Under the pieces are notes generated by a model. It did not search any database, had not been told where the DNA came from, and saw nothing but the letters and a program-made list of their open reading frames with translations. DNA of 38,169 nucleotides from Bacillota bacterium (lineage in GTDB: Bacteria > Bacillota > Clostridia > Clostridiales > Clostridiaceae): positions 1 to 38,169 of the forward strand of contig JAUZPI010000043.1 of assembly GCA_030706015.1 (NCBI GenBank). The letters are read 5' to 3'. Both the position numbers and the translations under genes were made by a program. This document shows positions 17,001 to 24,995 of the stretch, piece after piece; position 1 is the first letter of the stretch; the number at the start of each line of letters is the position of its first letter.

Positions 17001-17906
17001 AACTATCTCTTGCTTAGTCTTATCAACGTCTTTACCGCATCTTTTAAGAGTCCTAAATTCTGTATTATTAAGCATATGTTCTAGAGCATTCCAGCCGCTC
17101 TCACTACTGCTGATTAAATCATTAATAAATACTAGTTCTTCATTAAAATTCTCTAAATAAGGCTGTAAACTATCCACATTATTAATAATATCAATGGCAT
17201 TTTCCATAGAGGATTTGATACCTTTTAATTCAATCGTAATATTTCTTAATAAAACTCTCGCCCACTTAGACTGACCAAAATCAAAATAACTATCTACATT
17301 GAATTCCTCTACCATCTGATCAAGCCATTCTTTCGGCCAAGGGCAGCTCATAACAAAATTATGTAATTCAAAAATCATTGCCTCAACAGCTGAGTCATCT
17401 CTATTGGAACTATAGCTTTCTACAAACTTTAGAAAATCTTCTAATTCTTTTTCTGAAGAATATCTATCTTCTAGGAGCTCTTCCATAACTTCATCTTTTA
17501 ATAAAACCGTTTCAGTTTCATCGGCAATTCTAAAACTAGGATCCAAGTCTACTAGATGAAAATTGCTCTTTATTACATCTAAGCAAAAAGAGTGAATTGT
17601 TGTTATATTAGATTTATTCAGCAGAGTAAGCTGTCTTTGAAGAAGTCTGGATTCTGGATGCTTGTATAGCTCATCAGATATTGCCTTAGCTATCCTTTCT
17701 CTCATTTCTGAGGCTGCAGCCTTAGTAAAGGTAACTACTAAAAGTTTATCTATATCTATACTTTTTTCATTATCAGTCACCATTTTAATAATTCGTTCAA
17801 CTAGCACTGCAGTTTTACCTGAACCAGCTGCTGCTGCTACCAAAAGATTACTTCCTCTTGTGTATATGGCACTTTCCTGCTCCTCAGTCCATCTAGTATT
17901 ACTCAT
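14085..17906 (-). CDS. addA: ATP-dependent helicase/nuclease subunit A (AddA)
   Basis: AddA and AddB form the Firmicute counterpart of RecBCD, which resects double-strand breaks for RecA-mediated repair. The 1273-residue product is a UvrD-like superfamily 1 helicase with a C-terminal PD-(D/E)XK nuclease. It starts TRWTEEQESAI, with Walker A AAAGSGKT at 25-32. Motif II is DEYQDSN, and QSIYRFRQAKPELF follows. IHKSKGLEFPVV and YVALTRAKERL mark the C-terminal helicase half. The nuclease core is GAIDCYFEEDDEVILVDYKT near the end. The ATG overlaps the addB stop by 8 bp, so translation is probably coupled. It appears complete. Confidence 0.97.
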   Translation of the reverse strand: MSNTRWTEEQESAIYTRGSNLLVAAAAGSGKTAVLVERIIKMVTDNEKSIDIDKLLVVTFTKAAASEMRERIAKAISDELYKHPESRLLQRQLTLLNKSNITTIHSFCLDVIKSNFHLVDLDPSFRIADETETVLLKDEVMEELLEDRYSSEKELEDFLKFVESYSSNRDDSAVEAMIFELHNFVMSCPWPKEWLDQMVEEFNVDSYFDFGQSKWARVLLRNITIELKGIKSSMENAIDIINNVDSLQPYLENFNEELVFINDLISSSESGWNALEHMLNNTEFRTLKRCGKDVDKTKQEIVKDIRDKAKKHINNIKDELFIFSNVDVIEDLREIYPLLKVLSQLVLDFDNRYKSKKKRNGIIDFNDIEHLCLRILTMKDEAGGIIPSDIALELRKKYEEVLIDEYQDSNIIQEQILGTVSRKETENPNVFMVGDVKQSIYRFRQAKPELFLEKYNSYSLEKGSKNRKILLYKNFRSRKEILDATNYIFKLIMSESIGELNYTQEESLNLGANYEETHDTGIIGGKVEINLIEKDNSNTHDSIEEINENSEEEDKEEALDNIQLEARVVAKKILELIGTDKDGNHVMVRDKNTNQYRPIQYKDIVILLRATSNWAEVYMDEFKKYDIPIYADTSSGYFDTAEIQTVMSLLQIVDNPRQDIPLLSVLRSPVAAFSQEELIDIRALCKDAAFYDTLKMAASKWIGENNEEAVICDPAENDIDMQLCKKCHYFLARLNVWRNKAPHMSIDEFIWYLYTDTGYYGYAGAMPNGLQRQANLKILFQRAKQYEQTSYRGLFNFVNFINKLRVSSGDMGSAKIIGENENVVRIMSIHKSKGLEFPVVILSGTGKNFNLRDINKKLLLHYELGFGPDYINYEKRLSYPTLLKQALKRKIKLESLSEEMRILYVALTRAKERLVITGMVNNIEKTCSKWASTIDGCDKISEDVILRGRSFLDWIGPAIIRHNDAEKLRNTALITDSKGIISDESKWHIELWDRKRAGEYKTENADSDGGFTEEILPEDAVLDNIKEILTGNIEPSQYSEEIERRLSWEYNYIEASKLPSLISVTELKRQFDDGDEYTVRFYDSKILKRPAFLEKNKGLTAAERGTAMHSIMQHLVLDSEITKDYIKSQIETMVNNEILTKIQAESVNTDKLLRFFKSNIGERMLKSKCIMREVPFQIRLSSREIYKNIHDPKYNNEFIVVQGAIDCYFEEDDEVILVDYKTDYIDDNNIDEITNKYKTQLKYYSDALEKITGKKVREKFLYFFSSGNGVLIK

Positions 17907-20900
17907 CTCTCTTCACCTCTTTTTCCTTCTCATCCTGAAGAAGCCTCCATATTTCTTCATCACTTTTTTCTCTCATGTTGTTATAATAATTATTTTTCAT
18001 TTGAGCATCAAACTGACAAATACTATGATATAAACAATAATCGCAAGGCACATTATTTTTTCTCTTGCAAGGCTTAATGCTAATGTTGCCATTAAGCATT
18101 TCTTCACAGGAATCAATAAGCTTATTTCTCACATGATTTCTAAGCATGTCAAACTGCTCTACTGTTGCAACAGATGATTTTCCAAGCGAACCATTTTTAT
18201 TCAATCTGGCAGGTATGATTAAAGAATTTCCTTCTAGGTTTCTATCCATTTCTTTTATAATCTCTTCATCTGCTAGTAAAAGACCCTTCATCTTTAATCT
18301 TTTCATTATCTCTAATTCAATTTCTTCATCACTAAGTCGTTTATTGCTGCTTATCATTGGATCATCTATTTTAAAATACAGTATTCCTGCAGGTGTTGCA
18401 TTGTCCTCTATATCTCTGCTTTCATTTTGAAGTATTGCATCCAAATAAAGCATCAACTGTACTTGGAGACCATAATATACATCTGATAACTTGAAGACCT
18501 TCGAGCCTGATTTATAATCTACAACTCTTATATATGTCTCTCCATCCTTCTGCATTACATCTATTCTATCTATTCTTCCAATTAAGTTCACCTTTTCACC
18601 ACTTGGCAGTTCTACTATTATTGGTGGGTAATCTCCTCTTTCCTTAAAAGATAATTCATAACCTACCGGCCTAAAACCGCTTCTTTTTATATGCTCAGCA
18701 ATTAGCATAACAGTTCTTGTTAAGACTCTTTTTAATCTAGTGGAAAGATATTCGTATCTAGGAGAACTATTTAATATAAAGCCTTTATTCCTTGTTGATG
18801 CTTCATCTACAATTGCTGATACTGCTTCCTGACACCAATTTTTATCTAATTCCTCCCAATCCATACCTTCTTTTGATAGACATTTTGAAAACTCATCAAT
18901 AACGGTATGCATAAATGTTCCGAGGTCAGGTGATGACAATTTAAAAACTTCTCTTTCTTTTGCTTTTAATCCATATTGAATGTAATATGCAAAAGGACAT
19001 TCCACATATTTCTCTAATCTTGAAACACTGAAGTGTAAATTTTCTCCATATAATTTCTTAACTTTCTCTCTTTTTATTAAATTAACCTGATTAGAGTATG
19101 CCACTCCAGAAAAAACCCTCTCACATTTTTCTCTCCACACATCCTTTGACATAAACCACTTGTATACATCCTTCCAAAAAGGATCTTCCTGATAGCCGTC
19201 AAATTTCTTTCTTAATACTCCCACTAATTCATTAAAGGTTGGAGTAGGTGCTGAAACCAACTGCATACTGCCCTCTTCATACTCTCCCTGCATAATATCA
19301 TTTAATTCAAGTATTCTTGGGAATATTACCTTTAGCCTTGATATAATTATGGAGGGCCTTAGTGCTTTTCCCTCAAAATCTGCAATAGGATAACTAATCC
19401 TTAGATAATTACTTGGTATGGTTAATGCAGTATATACGAGAAATTGTTCCTCAAAAGCTTGTATTTTTGTACTTTTAGCAAGTTCTACCCCTCTGCTTTT
19501 CAGTATATCCCTCTCTGCATCTGTCAATATTCCTTCTTCATAAGAGGTTTTAGGAAATATTCCATCATTTACTCCTATTATGTATAAAGCTTTTATATCA
19601 TGACTTTTTACTCTTTCTATGCTACTTACAAGAACTTCATCCAAGGAAGGCGGAATTAGTCCCATCTTATTTTCATTAAAACCGATGGTAAGAATCTTCA
19701 TAAACCTATCTAAAGATATTTTTTCATCGCCAAGTACCTCAACAGTTTGATCCAGAACCTCAATGATGGTGTTCCATATTTGGCTGTATTCATTTACTAA
19801 TATCTGCTTACCCTGTTCTCTAAATTTATCTATCCATTCAGATACCCTATCTGGTACTCCAAGGTTAACCAAAAAGTCATATACTGATTCACATTTTTCT
19901 CTTGCGCTTTTTCTTCCTCTTACAAATGAATAAAATGAAATCAATGGTTTAACTACCCTATCCCTAATCTCATTTACCATTTTTATAATTTGTTTTTCTT
20001 GTTCAGATATTTCTTCTCCCTGAAGACTGTTTTTATTTCTATACTCCCAAACTTCCTCTAACCACTTTTTTCTTCCTTTTATTCCGGAAGCCAGTACGTA
20101 ATTTTCTAAAATATCTATATCCTCTCTTTCAATACCTGGAAGACCAGTTTTCAAATATCTGAACACTGCTTCATAAGACCAGTTTTTTGTGAATATTTCA
20201 ATCACTGATGTGATAAATACAACTAAAAGATTACCACTTATGTCCTTTTTCTTATCGATGAAATACGGTATATCATACTCTCCAAATATAGCTGAAATCA
20301 AATTATCATAATTCTCTAGATTTCTTGATATAACAGCTATATCCTTAAATCTATAACCTTCTTCTCTACATAGCCTTATTATATCTCTTGCAGTATTTTC
20401 AACCTCAGAATAAATATTTGCAGCCTTAAATAGACTAATATCTTTTAAATCCTTAGTATAAACTTCATAAGGATATGAATACAAGTTTTCCTCCAAGAAT
20501 CCCATTTCATAAGATTCTTTATACTTTGGATAAGGTCTTTTATTTAATATAATAGGTTTATCCAAAGAAATGTTGTTATGGGCGGCAATTTCAATTAATT
20601 TATTTTCCGTATATCTTACTGCTGAAAAAACATTTGTAAGATCATATTCTCTGTTACCGCCATTATAATCTGAGTTTAAGGTTATATTTATTCTTTTACA
20701 TTTCCTTAAAAGTTTTTCTATAATAGCATACTGCTGAGGAGTAAAACTTGAAAACTCATCAATCCAAATCTCAGCACCATCAAACTGGCGAGATTTTTCA
20801 ATTCGTTCCATAAGCATAGTTAAATCGTCATCAGAATCTATATACCCTTTATGTAAAGTATTGTTAAACTCCCTATAAATTAAACTTAGATCATGCAATT

Positions 20901-21372
20901 TATCCTTTAATACTTCATTATCTTCGGTTCTTTCAAAGGTTTCATTTAACATATCAGGAGTAATATTATACTTTTTAAACTCACTGATGCTATCAGCAAT
21001 GGAGTTTACAAAACCTTGTTTTTTTGCAGCCGTTGAGAAAATCTTAAAATCCTCCCGAAGCTCTTCAAGCAGGTTATATATTAGCATACTTTTTCCTGAA
21101 GAATTCATATGTTCGTGGGTTATACCGCCTACTTCATTAAAAACTTTATATGCCATTCTTTTAAAGCTTAAAACCTTAATCTTAAAACTTCCCATTTCAC
21201 CTATTAATTTTAGAATGTTTTTTTCTGATTGAAATGAGAATTGCTCAGGTATTATAAAAATTAAAGGTCTATCAAAATTTTGTTCTATCTTCTTTTTCAT
21301 TTCTTCAATACAATAACAACTTTTGCCACTGCCCGCTCTACCATAAATAAACCTTAGGCTCAACCTTCTCAC
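17899..21372 (-). CDS. addB: ATP-dependent helicase/nuclease subunit B (AddB)
   Basis: This is the second subunit of AddAB, about 1157 residues. It has an N-terminal Walker A (GRAGSGKS) in a helicase-like domain and a C-terminal RecB-family nuclease (VVDYKSGSKVF). The iron-sulfur cysteines are YVECPFAYY and the late cluster CDYCLYHSIC, whose 3- and 6-residue spacing matches B. subtilis AddB. The start is uncertain. The frame is open to TTG at 21378. GTG at 21372 has AAGGA 7 nt upstream and is used here. TTG at 21363 would give the common family start MSLRFIYGR. It is divergent from ssb and leads addB-addA-yhaM. Confidence 0.95.
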   Translation of the reverse strand: MRRLSLRFIYGRAGSGKSCYCIEEMKKKIEQNFDRPLIFIIPEQFSFQSEKNILKLIGEMGSFKIKVLSFKRMAYKVFNEVGGITHEHMNSSGKSMLIYNLLEELREDFKIFSTAAKKQGFVNSIADSISEFKKYNITPDMLNETFERTEDNEVLKDKLHDLSLIYREFNNTLHKGYIDSDDDLTMLMERIEKSRQFDGAEIWIDEFSSFTPQQYAIIEKLLRKCKRINITLNSDYNGGNREYDLTNVFSAVRYTENKLIEIAAHNNISLDKPIILNKRPYPKYKESYEMGFLEENLYSYPYEVYTKDLKDISLFKAANIYSEVENTARDIIRLCREEGYRFKDIAVISRNLENYDNLISAIFGEYDIPYFIDKKKDISGNLLVVFITSVIEIFTKNWSYEAVFRYLKTGLPGIEREDIDILENYVLASGIKGRKKWLEEVWEYRNKNSLQGEEISEQEKQIIKMVNEIRDRVVKPLISFYSFVRGRKSAREKCESVYDFLVNLGVPDRVSEWIDKFREQGKQILVNEYSQIWNTIIEVLDQTVEVLGDEKISLDRFMKILTIGFNENKMGLIPPSLDEVLVSSIERVKSHDIKALYIIGVNDGIFPKTSYEEGILTDAERDILKSRGVELAKSTKIQAFEEQFLVYTALTIPSNYLRISYPIADFEGKALRPSIIISRLKVIFPRILELNDIMQGEYEEGSMQLVSAPTPTFNELVGVLRKKFDGYQEDPFWKDVYKWFMSKDVWREKCERVFSGVAYSNQVNLIKREKVKKLYGENLHFSVSRLEKYVECPFAYYIQYGLKAKEREVFKLSSPDLGTFMHTVIDEFSKCLSKEGMDWEELDKNWCQEAVSAIVDEASTRNKGFILNSSPRYEYLSTRLKRVLTRTVMLIAEHIKRSGFRPVGYELSFKERGDYPPIIVELPSGEKVNLIGRIDRIDVMQKDGETYIRVVDYKSGSKVFKLSDVYYGLQVQLMLYLDAILQNESRDIEDNATPAGILYFKIDDPMISSNKRLSDEEIELEIMKRLKMKGLLLADEEIIKEMDRNLEGNSLIIPARLNKNGSLGKSSVATVEQFDMLRNHVRNKLIDSCEEMLNGNISIKPCKRKNNVPCDYCLYHSICQFDAQMKNNYYNNMREKSDEEIWRLLQDEKEKEVKRDE

Positions 21373-21512
21373 CACCAAATCCTTTTTATCGAATACATAT
21401 ATTTTATCATATATAAAATGTTTTGTTTAATTCATAATAAATATATTAACTTCCTACCGTTGAATATTTAATACATTATTGTCAATAATTACTACTAAGA
21501 AAGGAGGTAATC

Positions 21513-21851
21513 ATGAATAAGGTATCATTAACTGGAAGACTAACAAACGATGCAAAAATGCTAGACTGGGGAAATTCTAATAGATATGCGTTAAAGTTTA
21601 CCTTAGCTGTTGATAGAGAATATAAGAATGCAAACGGTGAAAAAGAAGCTGATTTTATACCTGTAATTTATTTCATAAGCAATTCAACAAACCTTACAAA
21701 GTACTTAGTGAAAGGTAAATTAGTAGCTGTTACAGGAAGATTAAATGTATATTCCTTTACAAATGAAGATAATTCAAAAAAGTATTATACCAATGTTGAA
21801 GCTGACGAAATACAGTTTTTAGACAATAAAAAGAAAGAAGAGGCAGTATAA
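21513..21851 (+). CDS. ssb: Short single-stranded DNA-binding protein (SSB paralogue)
   Basis: The 112-residue protein is an SSB OB-fold: MNKVSLTGRLTNDAKML at the start, KFTLAVDREYKN, FIPVIYF, LVKGKLVAVTGRL and a final ADEIQFLD. It ends in KKKEEAV and lacks both the Gly/Gln-rich linker and the acidic DDDIPF-type tail that recruits partner proteins in the main SSB. It is therefore probably a secondary SSB. AAAGGAGG lies about 7 nt before the ATG. The gene is divergent from addB and is followed by the structured element and terminator described below. Its specific role is unknown. Confidence 0.88.
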   Translation: MNKVSLTGRLTNDAKMLDWGNSNRYALKFTLAVDREYKNANGEKEADFIPVIYFISNSTNLTKYLVKGKLVAVTGRLNVYSFTNEDNSKKYYTNVEADEIQFLDNKKKEEAV

Positions 21852-21854
21852 ACT

Positions 21855-21960
21855 GAGTTCTTAGCGTCAAAGACGCTTAGAACTCGTTATCCAGGGACGT
21901 ACCAGCCGTTATCTCCCGCTTGTAGAAGCGGGAGTATTACGGCTGGTAGTCATCGGATAA
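21855..21960 (+). repeat. Structured palindromic element downstream of ssb (possible IS200/IS605-derived MITE or ncRNA)
   Basis: Hairpin 1 is a 14-position stem with one mismatch (21855-21868 / 21872-21885) and an AAA loop. Hairpin 2 is a long rod. Its outer stem is TTATCC/GGATAA (21887-21892 / 21955-21960), followed by GAC/GTC. The middle stem is ACCAGCCGT/ACGGCTGGT (21901-21909 / 21939-21947). The apical stem is CTCCCGCTT/AAGCGGGAG (21913-21921 / 21926-21934) with loop GTAG. The GC-rich stems stand out from the AT-rich surroundings. The element begins 3 nt after the ssb stop. Palindromic ends of IS200/IS605 elements have this kind of look, but no transposase is present and I cannot confirm the family. 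Confidence 0.55.
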
Positions 21961-21969
21961 AAATAAAGG

Positions 21970-22018
21970 CAGGGTTATAAAGATATACACCACTATATCT
22001 TTATAATGCTGTTTTTTT
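21970..22018 (+). terminator. Terminator of the ssb transcript
   Basis: The stem runs from CAGGGTTATAAAGATATA (21970-21987) to its partner (21994-22011), with one mismatch and one G-U pair, around a 6-nt loop. It is followed by seven T residues (22012-22018). Confidence 0.8.
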
Positions 22019-22066
22019 AAAATTCACACACATTTTTATCATTTTTTCATTTATTTATATTGATTT

Positions 22067-22123
22067 TTGATAAATTCATGTTATTATATATAATATACAA
22101 ATAAATTGTTAATTTATTAACTA
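22067..22123 (+). promoter_or_regulatory. Orphan promoter with a Rex-like palindrome
   Basis: TTGATA (22067-22072), a 16-bp spacer and TATAAT (22089-22094) form a good promoter on the plus strand. From 22106 to 22123 lies TTGTTAA-TTTA-TTAACTA, one mismatch from the Rex operator form TTGTTAA-N4-TTAACAA, placed across the early transcribed region. No gene with a ribosome-binding site follows before the glyA terminator, so the transcript would be non-coding or antisense to the glyA 3' end. In AT-rich DNA such matches can arise by chance. Confidence 0.4.
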
Positions 22124-22226
22124 GTTTATTTGTACTCTACTGCATTTATTTTTGTTAATGATAAACCCCCTACTTTACCATTACAATACCTTTAATGCAG
22201 AGAGTTTATATATAGCCCCTTTGGGC

Positions 22227-22261
22227 AAAAAAGCTGTTGATGTACCTACCATCAACAGCTT
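22227..22261 (-). terminator. Terminator of glyA
   Basis: A 12-bp stem AAGCTGTTGATG / CATCAACAGCTT (22231-22242 / 22250-22261) has a 7-nt loop and six T residues on the minus strand (22232-22227). A small GCCC-CTTT-GGGC hairpin follows immediately. Confidence 0.85.
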
Positions 22262-22282
22262 AGTCCCATTAAATTATATTTT

Positions 22283-23518
22283 TTACTTGTATATTGGGTA
22301 TTTACTACATAATTCAGTTACTCTATTTCTTGCTTCAGTAAGATCTTTATCTCTATTTTCTATTACATAGTTAATTAGATATGCTATTTCTTTCATAGCA
22401 TCTTCTTTGAAGCCTCTTGTAGTAACTGCTGGAGTTCCTATTCTTATACCACTTGTAATGAAAGGACTCTTAGTTTCGAATGGTATAGTATTCTTATTTA
22501 CAGTAATACCTACACTATCCAATAACTTTTCAGCATCTTTACCAGTTATGTCCTTATTAGTTAGGTCAATTAAAATTAGATGGTTATCAGTTCCACCTGA
22601 TACTAATCTAAAATTATATTTTATAAGTTCATCAGCAAGAACCTTTGCATTTTTAACAACTTGACTTGCATATTCTTTAAAATCTTCTTTTAAAGCTTCT
22701 CCAAAGCATACAGCTTTACCTGCTATTACATGCATTAATGGTCCGCCTTGTATTCCAGGGAATATTGTCTTATCTATATCTTTAGCATATTTTTCTTTGC
22801 AAAGTATAGCTCCACCTCTAGGTCCTCTTAGTGTCTTATGAGTTGTTGTAGTAACAAAATCAGCATAAGGTACTGGTGATGGATGCATTCCTCCTGCGAT
22901 TAATCCAGCGATATGTGCCATATCAACCATGAAGTATGCGCCAACCTCGTCACATATTTCTTTTAATTTAGGGAAGTCTATTACCCTTGGGTATGCACTA
23001 GCTCCTGCCACAATCATTTTAGGTTTGCATTCTAAAGCTAATCTTCTTACTTCTTCATAGTCGATAGTTTCAGTTTCTTTACTTACTCCATAAGAAACTA
23101 TATTAAATAGTTTACCTGAGAAATTAACTGGGCTGCCGTGAGTTAAATGTCCTCCATGGCTTAGATTCATACCCATTATAGTATCTCCTGGTTGAAGAAC
23201 TGCGAGATATACACCCATATTAGCTTGTGAACCTGAATGAGGCTGTACATTTGCATGCTCTGCTCCAAAAAGCTGCTTCATTCTGTCTCTAGCTAAATCT
23301 TCTACTTCATCTACTATATGACATCCTCCATAATATCTTTTAGCAGGATATCCTTCTGCATATTTATTTGTTAAATAAGAACCTACAGCTTCCATTACAG
23401 CTTCACTAGTAAAGTTTTCAGAAGCAATCAGTTCAATATTGCCTTCTTGTCTGCCATGTTCCTTTTCAATTATTTCGTATACATCTGGATCGCTGTTTTT
23501 AACATTATTAAAGTTCAT
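22283..23518 (-). CDS. glyA: Serine hydroxymethyltransferase
   Basis: This PLP enzyme interconverts serine and glycine while charging tetrahydrofolate with a one-carbon unit. The 411-residue product shows IELIASENF near 28-36, KYAEGYPAKRYYGG, QPHSGSQAN, and the PLP lysine in TTTTHKTLRGPRGG (K228). Length is standard. ATG at 23516-23518 has only a weak AAGGGTG-like ribosome-binding sequence upstream. It is monocistronic, with its own terminator, and divergent from a ThrE-type exporter pair. That neighbour could move serine or threonine, a link I infer only from proximity. Confidence 0.97.
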   Translation of the reverse strand: MNFNNVKNSDPDVYEIIEKEHGRQEGNIELIASENFTSEAVMEAVGSYLTNKYAEGYPAKRYYGGCHIVDEVEDLARDRMKQLFGAEHANVQPHSGSQANMGVYLAVLQPGDTIMGMNLSHGGHLTHGSPVNFSGKLFNIVSYGVSKETETIDYEEVRRLALECKPKMIVAGASAYPRVIDFPKLKEICDEVGAYFMVDMAHIAGLIAGGMHPSPVPYADFVTTTTHKTLRGPRGGAILCKEKYAKDIDKTIFPGIQGGPLMHVIAGKAVCFGEALKEDFKEYASQVVKNAKVLADELIKYNFRLVSGGTDNHLILIDLTNKDITGKDAEKLLDSVGITVNKNTIPFETKSPFITSGIRIGTPAVTTRGFKEDAMKEIAYLINYVIENRDKDLTEARNRVTELCSKYPIYK

Positions 23519-23690
23519 ATACTACACCCTTTCGTAATTAATATATTTAAATTGTATTAACGTAATTATCACATATAACTTTTAGTATTCTTGACATAAT
23601 TTCTATGTATATACTAAAAATAAAACCATAATATTAATTTGCATATACTAATGAAAAATTATAAAGGTTATTGTAAAAAAATAAGCTTTA

Positions 23691-23719
23691 TTGTAAGCTA
23701 TTAATAATGATTATATAAT
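23691..23719 (+). promoter_or_regulatory. Probable promoter of the ThrE-type exporter genes
   Basis: TTGTAA (23691-23696), a 17-bp spacer and TATAAT (23714-23719) lie about 50 bp before the first exporter gene. The remaining 23519-23690 region is AT-rich and gives no clear operator. TTGACA at 23591-23596 has no -10 at a proper distance. Confidence 0.65.
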
Positions 23720-23771
23720 GTATTTCTATAAATTACAATTAAAAATTTTCCATTAGTACGAGGTAATTTTC

Positions 23772-24545
23772 ATGGAAGCAAATAAAATTAGCAAAGCTGC
23801 AATTATCGCTGGAAAAATAATTCTAGAAAATGGAGGAGAAACATACAGAGTTGAAGAAACAATAGAAAAAATATGCACTGCCTTAGGAGCAATCAATTCC
23901 GACAGCTTCGTAACTCCTACAGGTATTATGCTTTCAGTTACTGATGAAAATGGTAATATTATTTCAACAGTAAAAAGAATTAATTCTAGAGGAGTTAACT
24001 TAACTAAAATAGCTCAGGTTAATGAGCTTTCAAGAAACATAAAAATGAGACAACTTTCAGTAGAAGATGTAATAAGAGAACTTGGTGTAATTGAACAAAG
24101 CAGAGGTTATGGAAGAAGAACGTTAATATTAACTTCAGCTATGACAGCAGGTTTCTTTACTCTGCTTTTTGGGGGAAACTTCAGCGACTTTTTAGTTTCC
24201 TTATTTATAGGCAGCATCATTAAATGGGTATCATTAATGTTTTCAAAAATAAAAGTAAATGATTTTTTTATTAATATTGTAGGTGGAGCAATTGCTGCTA
24301 CCATAGCTTTAACTGCTGTACACCTTAATATAGCTCAAAATGTTGACAAGATCATAATTGGTTCTATTATGCTGCTTGTACCCGGCCTTGCAATAACCAA
24401 TGCTGTAAGAGATATTATACATGGAGATTTAGTTTCTGGAATTTCAAGAGGCTTAGAAGCATTTTTCATTGCTGTTGGTATAGCTGCGGGTACTGGTATA
24501 ATTTTAAAACTTTGGTTAGTGTATTTCGGAGGAACATCAATATGA
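23772..24545 (+). CDS. Threonine/serine exporter family protein, N-terminal half (ThrE/YjjP type)
   Basis: The 257-residue product has the conserved N-terminal cytosolic signature NGGETYRVEETI (20-31) and SFVTPTGIMLS. About five hydrophobic helices follow from residue 115 on. It corresponds to the first half of ThrE of Corynebacterium glutamicum and to YjjP of E. coli. The split pair YjjP/YjjB is reported to export succinate in E. coli, so the substrate may be an amino acid or a dicarboxylate. The ATG follows GAGGT. Its TGA overlaps the ATG of the next gene (ATGA), indicating that the two halves are made together. Confidence 0.88.
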   Translation: MEANKISKAAIIAGKIILENGGETYRVEETIEKICTALGAINSDSFVTPTGIMLSVTDENGNIISTVKRINSRGVNLTKIAQVNELSRNIKMRQLSVEDVIRELGVIEQSRGYGRRTLILTSAMTAGFFTLLFGGNFSDFLVSLFIGSIIKWVSLMFSKIKVNDFFINIVGGAIAATIALTAVHLNIAQNVDKIIIGSIMLLVPGLAITNAVRDIIHGDLVSGISRGLEAFFIAVGIAAGTGIILKLWLVYFGGTSI

Positions 24546-24976
24546 TATTAAATTCAATATACGCCTTTATTGCTACAATAGGTTTTGCAGTACTATTTAA
24601 TATTAGACGAAAAAACATAATCTATGCTGCAATAGGCGGGGGGATAAGCTGGTTTATTTACCTTTTAATGCTTAATCACCAACACTCAGCTACCTTTGCA
24701 CTATTTGCTGCTACATTAGTAGTATCAATATACTCTGAATCAATGGCACGGATCATAAAAACTCCTGTAACCACCTTTATAATATGTTCCATAATTCCTC
24801 TTGTGCCTGGAGCTGGAATGTACAATACAATGTATGCTACCATAAGGGGAGATTTAAATAAATCTTTAAGTGCAGGATTAGAAACCATTATTAGCGCAGG
24901 TGCTATCGCCGTAGCCATAGTGTTAGTATCCTCTACTGCTAGATTAATATTTTCAAGAAAAAAGCTTCTGAAATAA
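24542..24976 (+). CDS. Threonine/serine exporter family protein, second half (ThrE_2/YjjB type)
   Basis: This is a 144-residue membrane protein with four or five hydrophobic helices and the block IPLVPGAGMYNTMYATIRGD, characteristic of the second half of ThrE/YjjPB exporters. I place the start at ATG 24542, because GGAGGA (24528-24533) lies 8 nt upstream and the ATG overlaps the previous stop. The frame is open further upstream (TTG at 24512), but that codon has no ribosome-binding site and would overlap more. The TAA stop sits in the loop of the terminator hairpin. Confidence 0.88.
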   Translation: MILNSIYAFIATIGFAVLFNIRRKNIIYAAIGGGISWFIYLLMLNHQHSATFALFAATLVVSIYSESMARIIKTPVTTFIICSIIPLVPGAGMYNTMYATIRGDLNKSLSAGLETIISAGAIAVAIVLVSSTARLIFSRKKLLK

Positions 24977-24992
24977 ATTCAGAAGCTTTTAT
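24959..24992. terminator. Bidirectional terminator between the exporter genes and aspS
   Basis: The stem AAAAGCTTCTGAA / TTCAGAAGCTTTT (24960-24972 / 24978-24990) has a 5-nt loop that contains most of the TAA stop of the plus-strand gene. T runs are present in both orientations, so it can serve both convergent units. Confidence 0.85.
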
Positions 24993-24995
24993 TGT

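Noticed and set aside
22152..22370. Plus-strand ORF of 72 codons opposite the end of glyA
   Set aside because: TTG start without a ribosome-binding site, overlaps the glyA terminator and coding end on the other strand, no recognisable protein.
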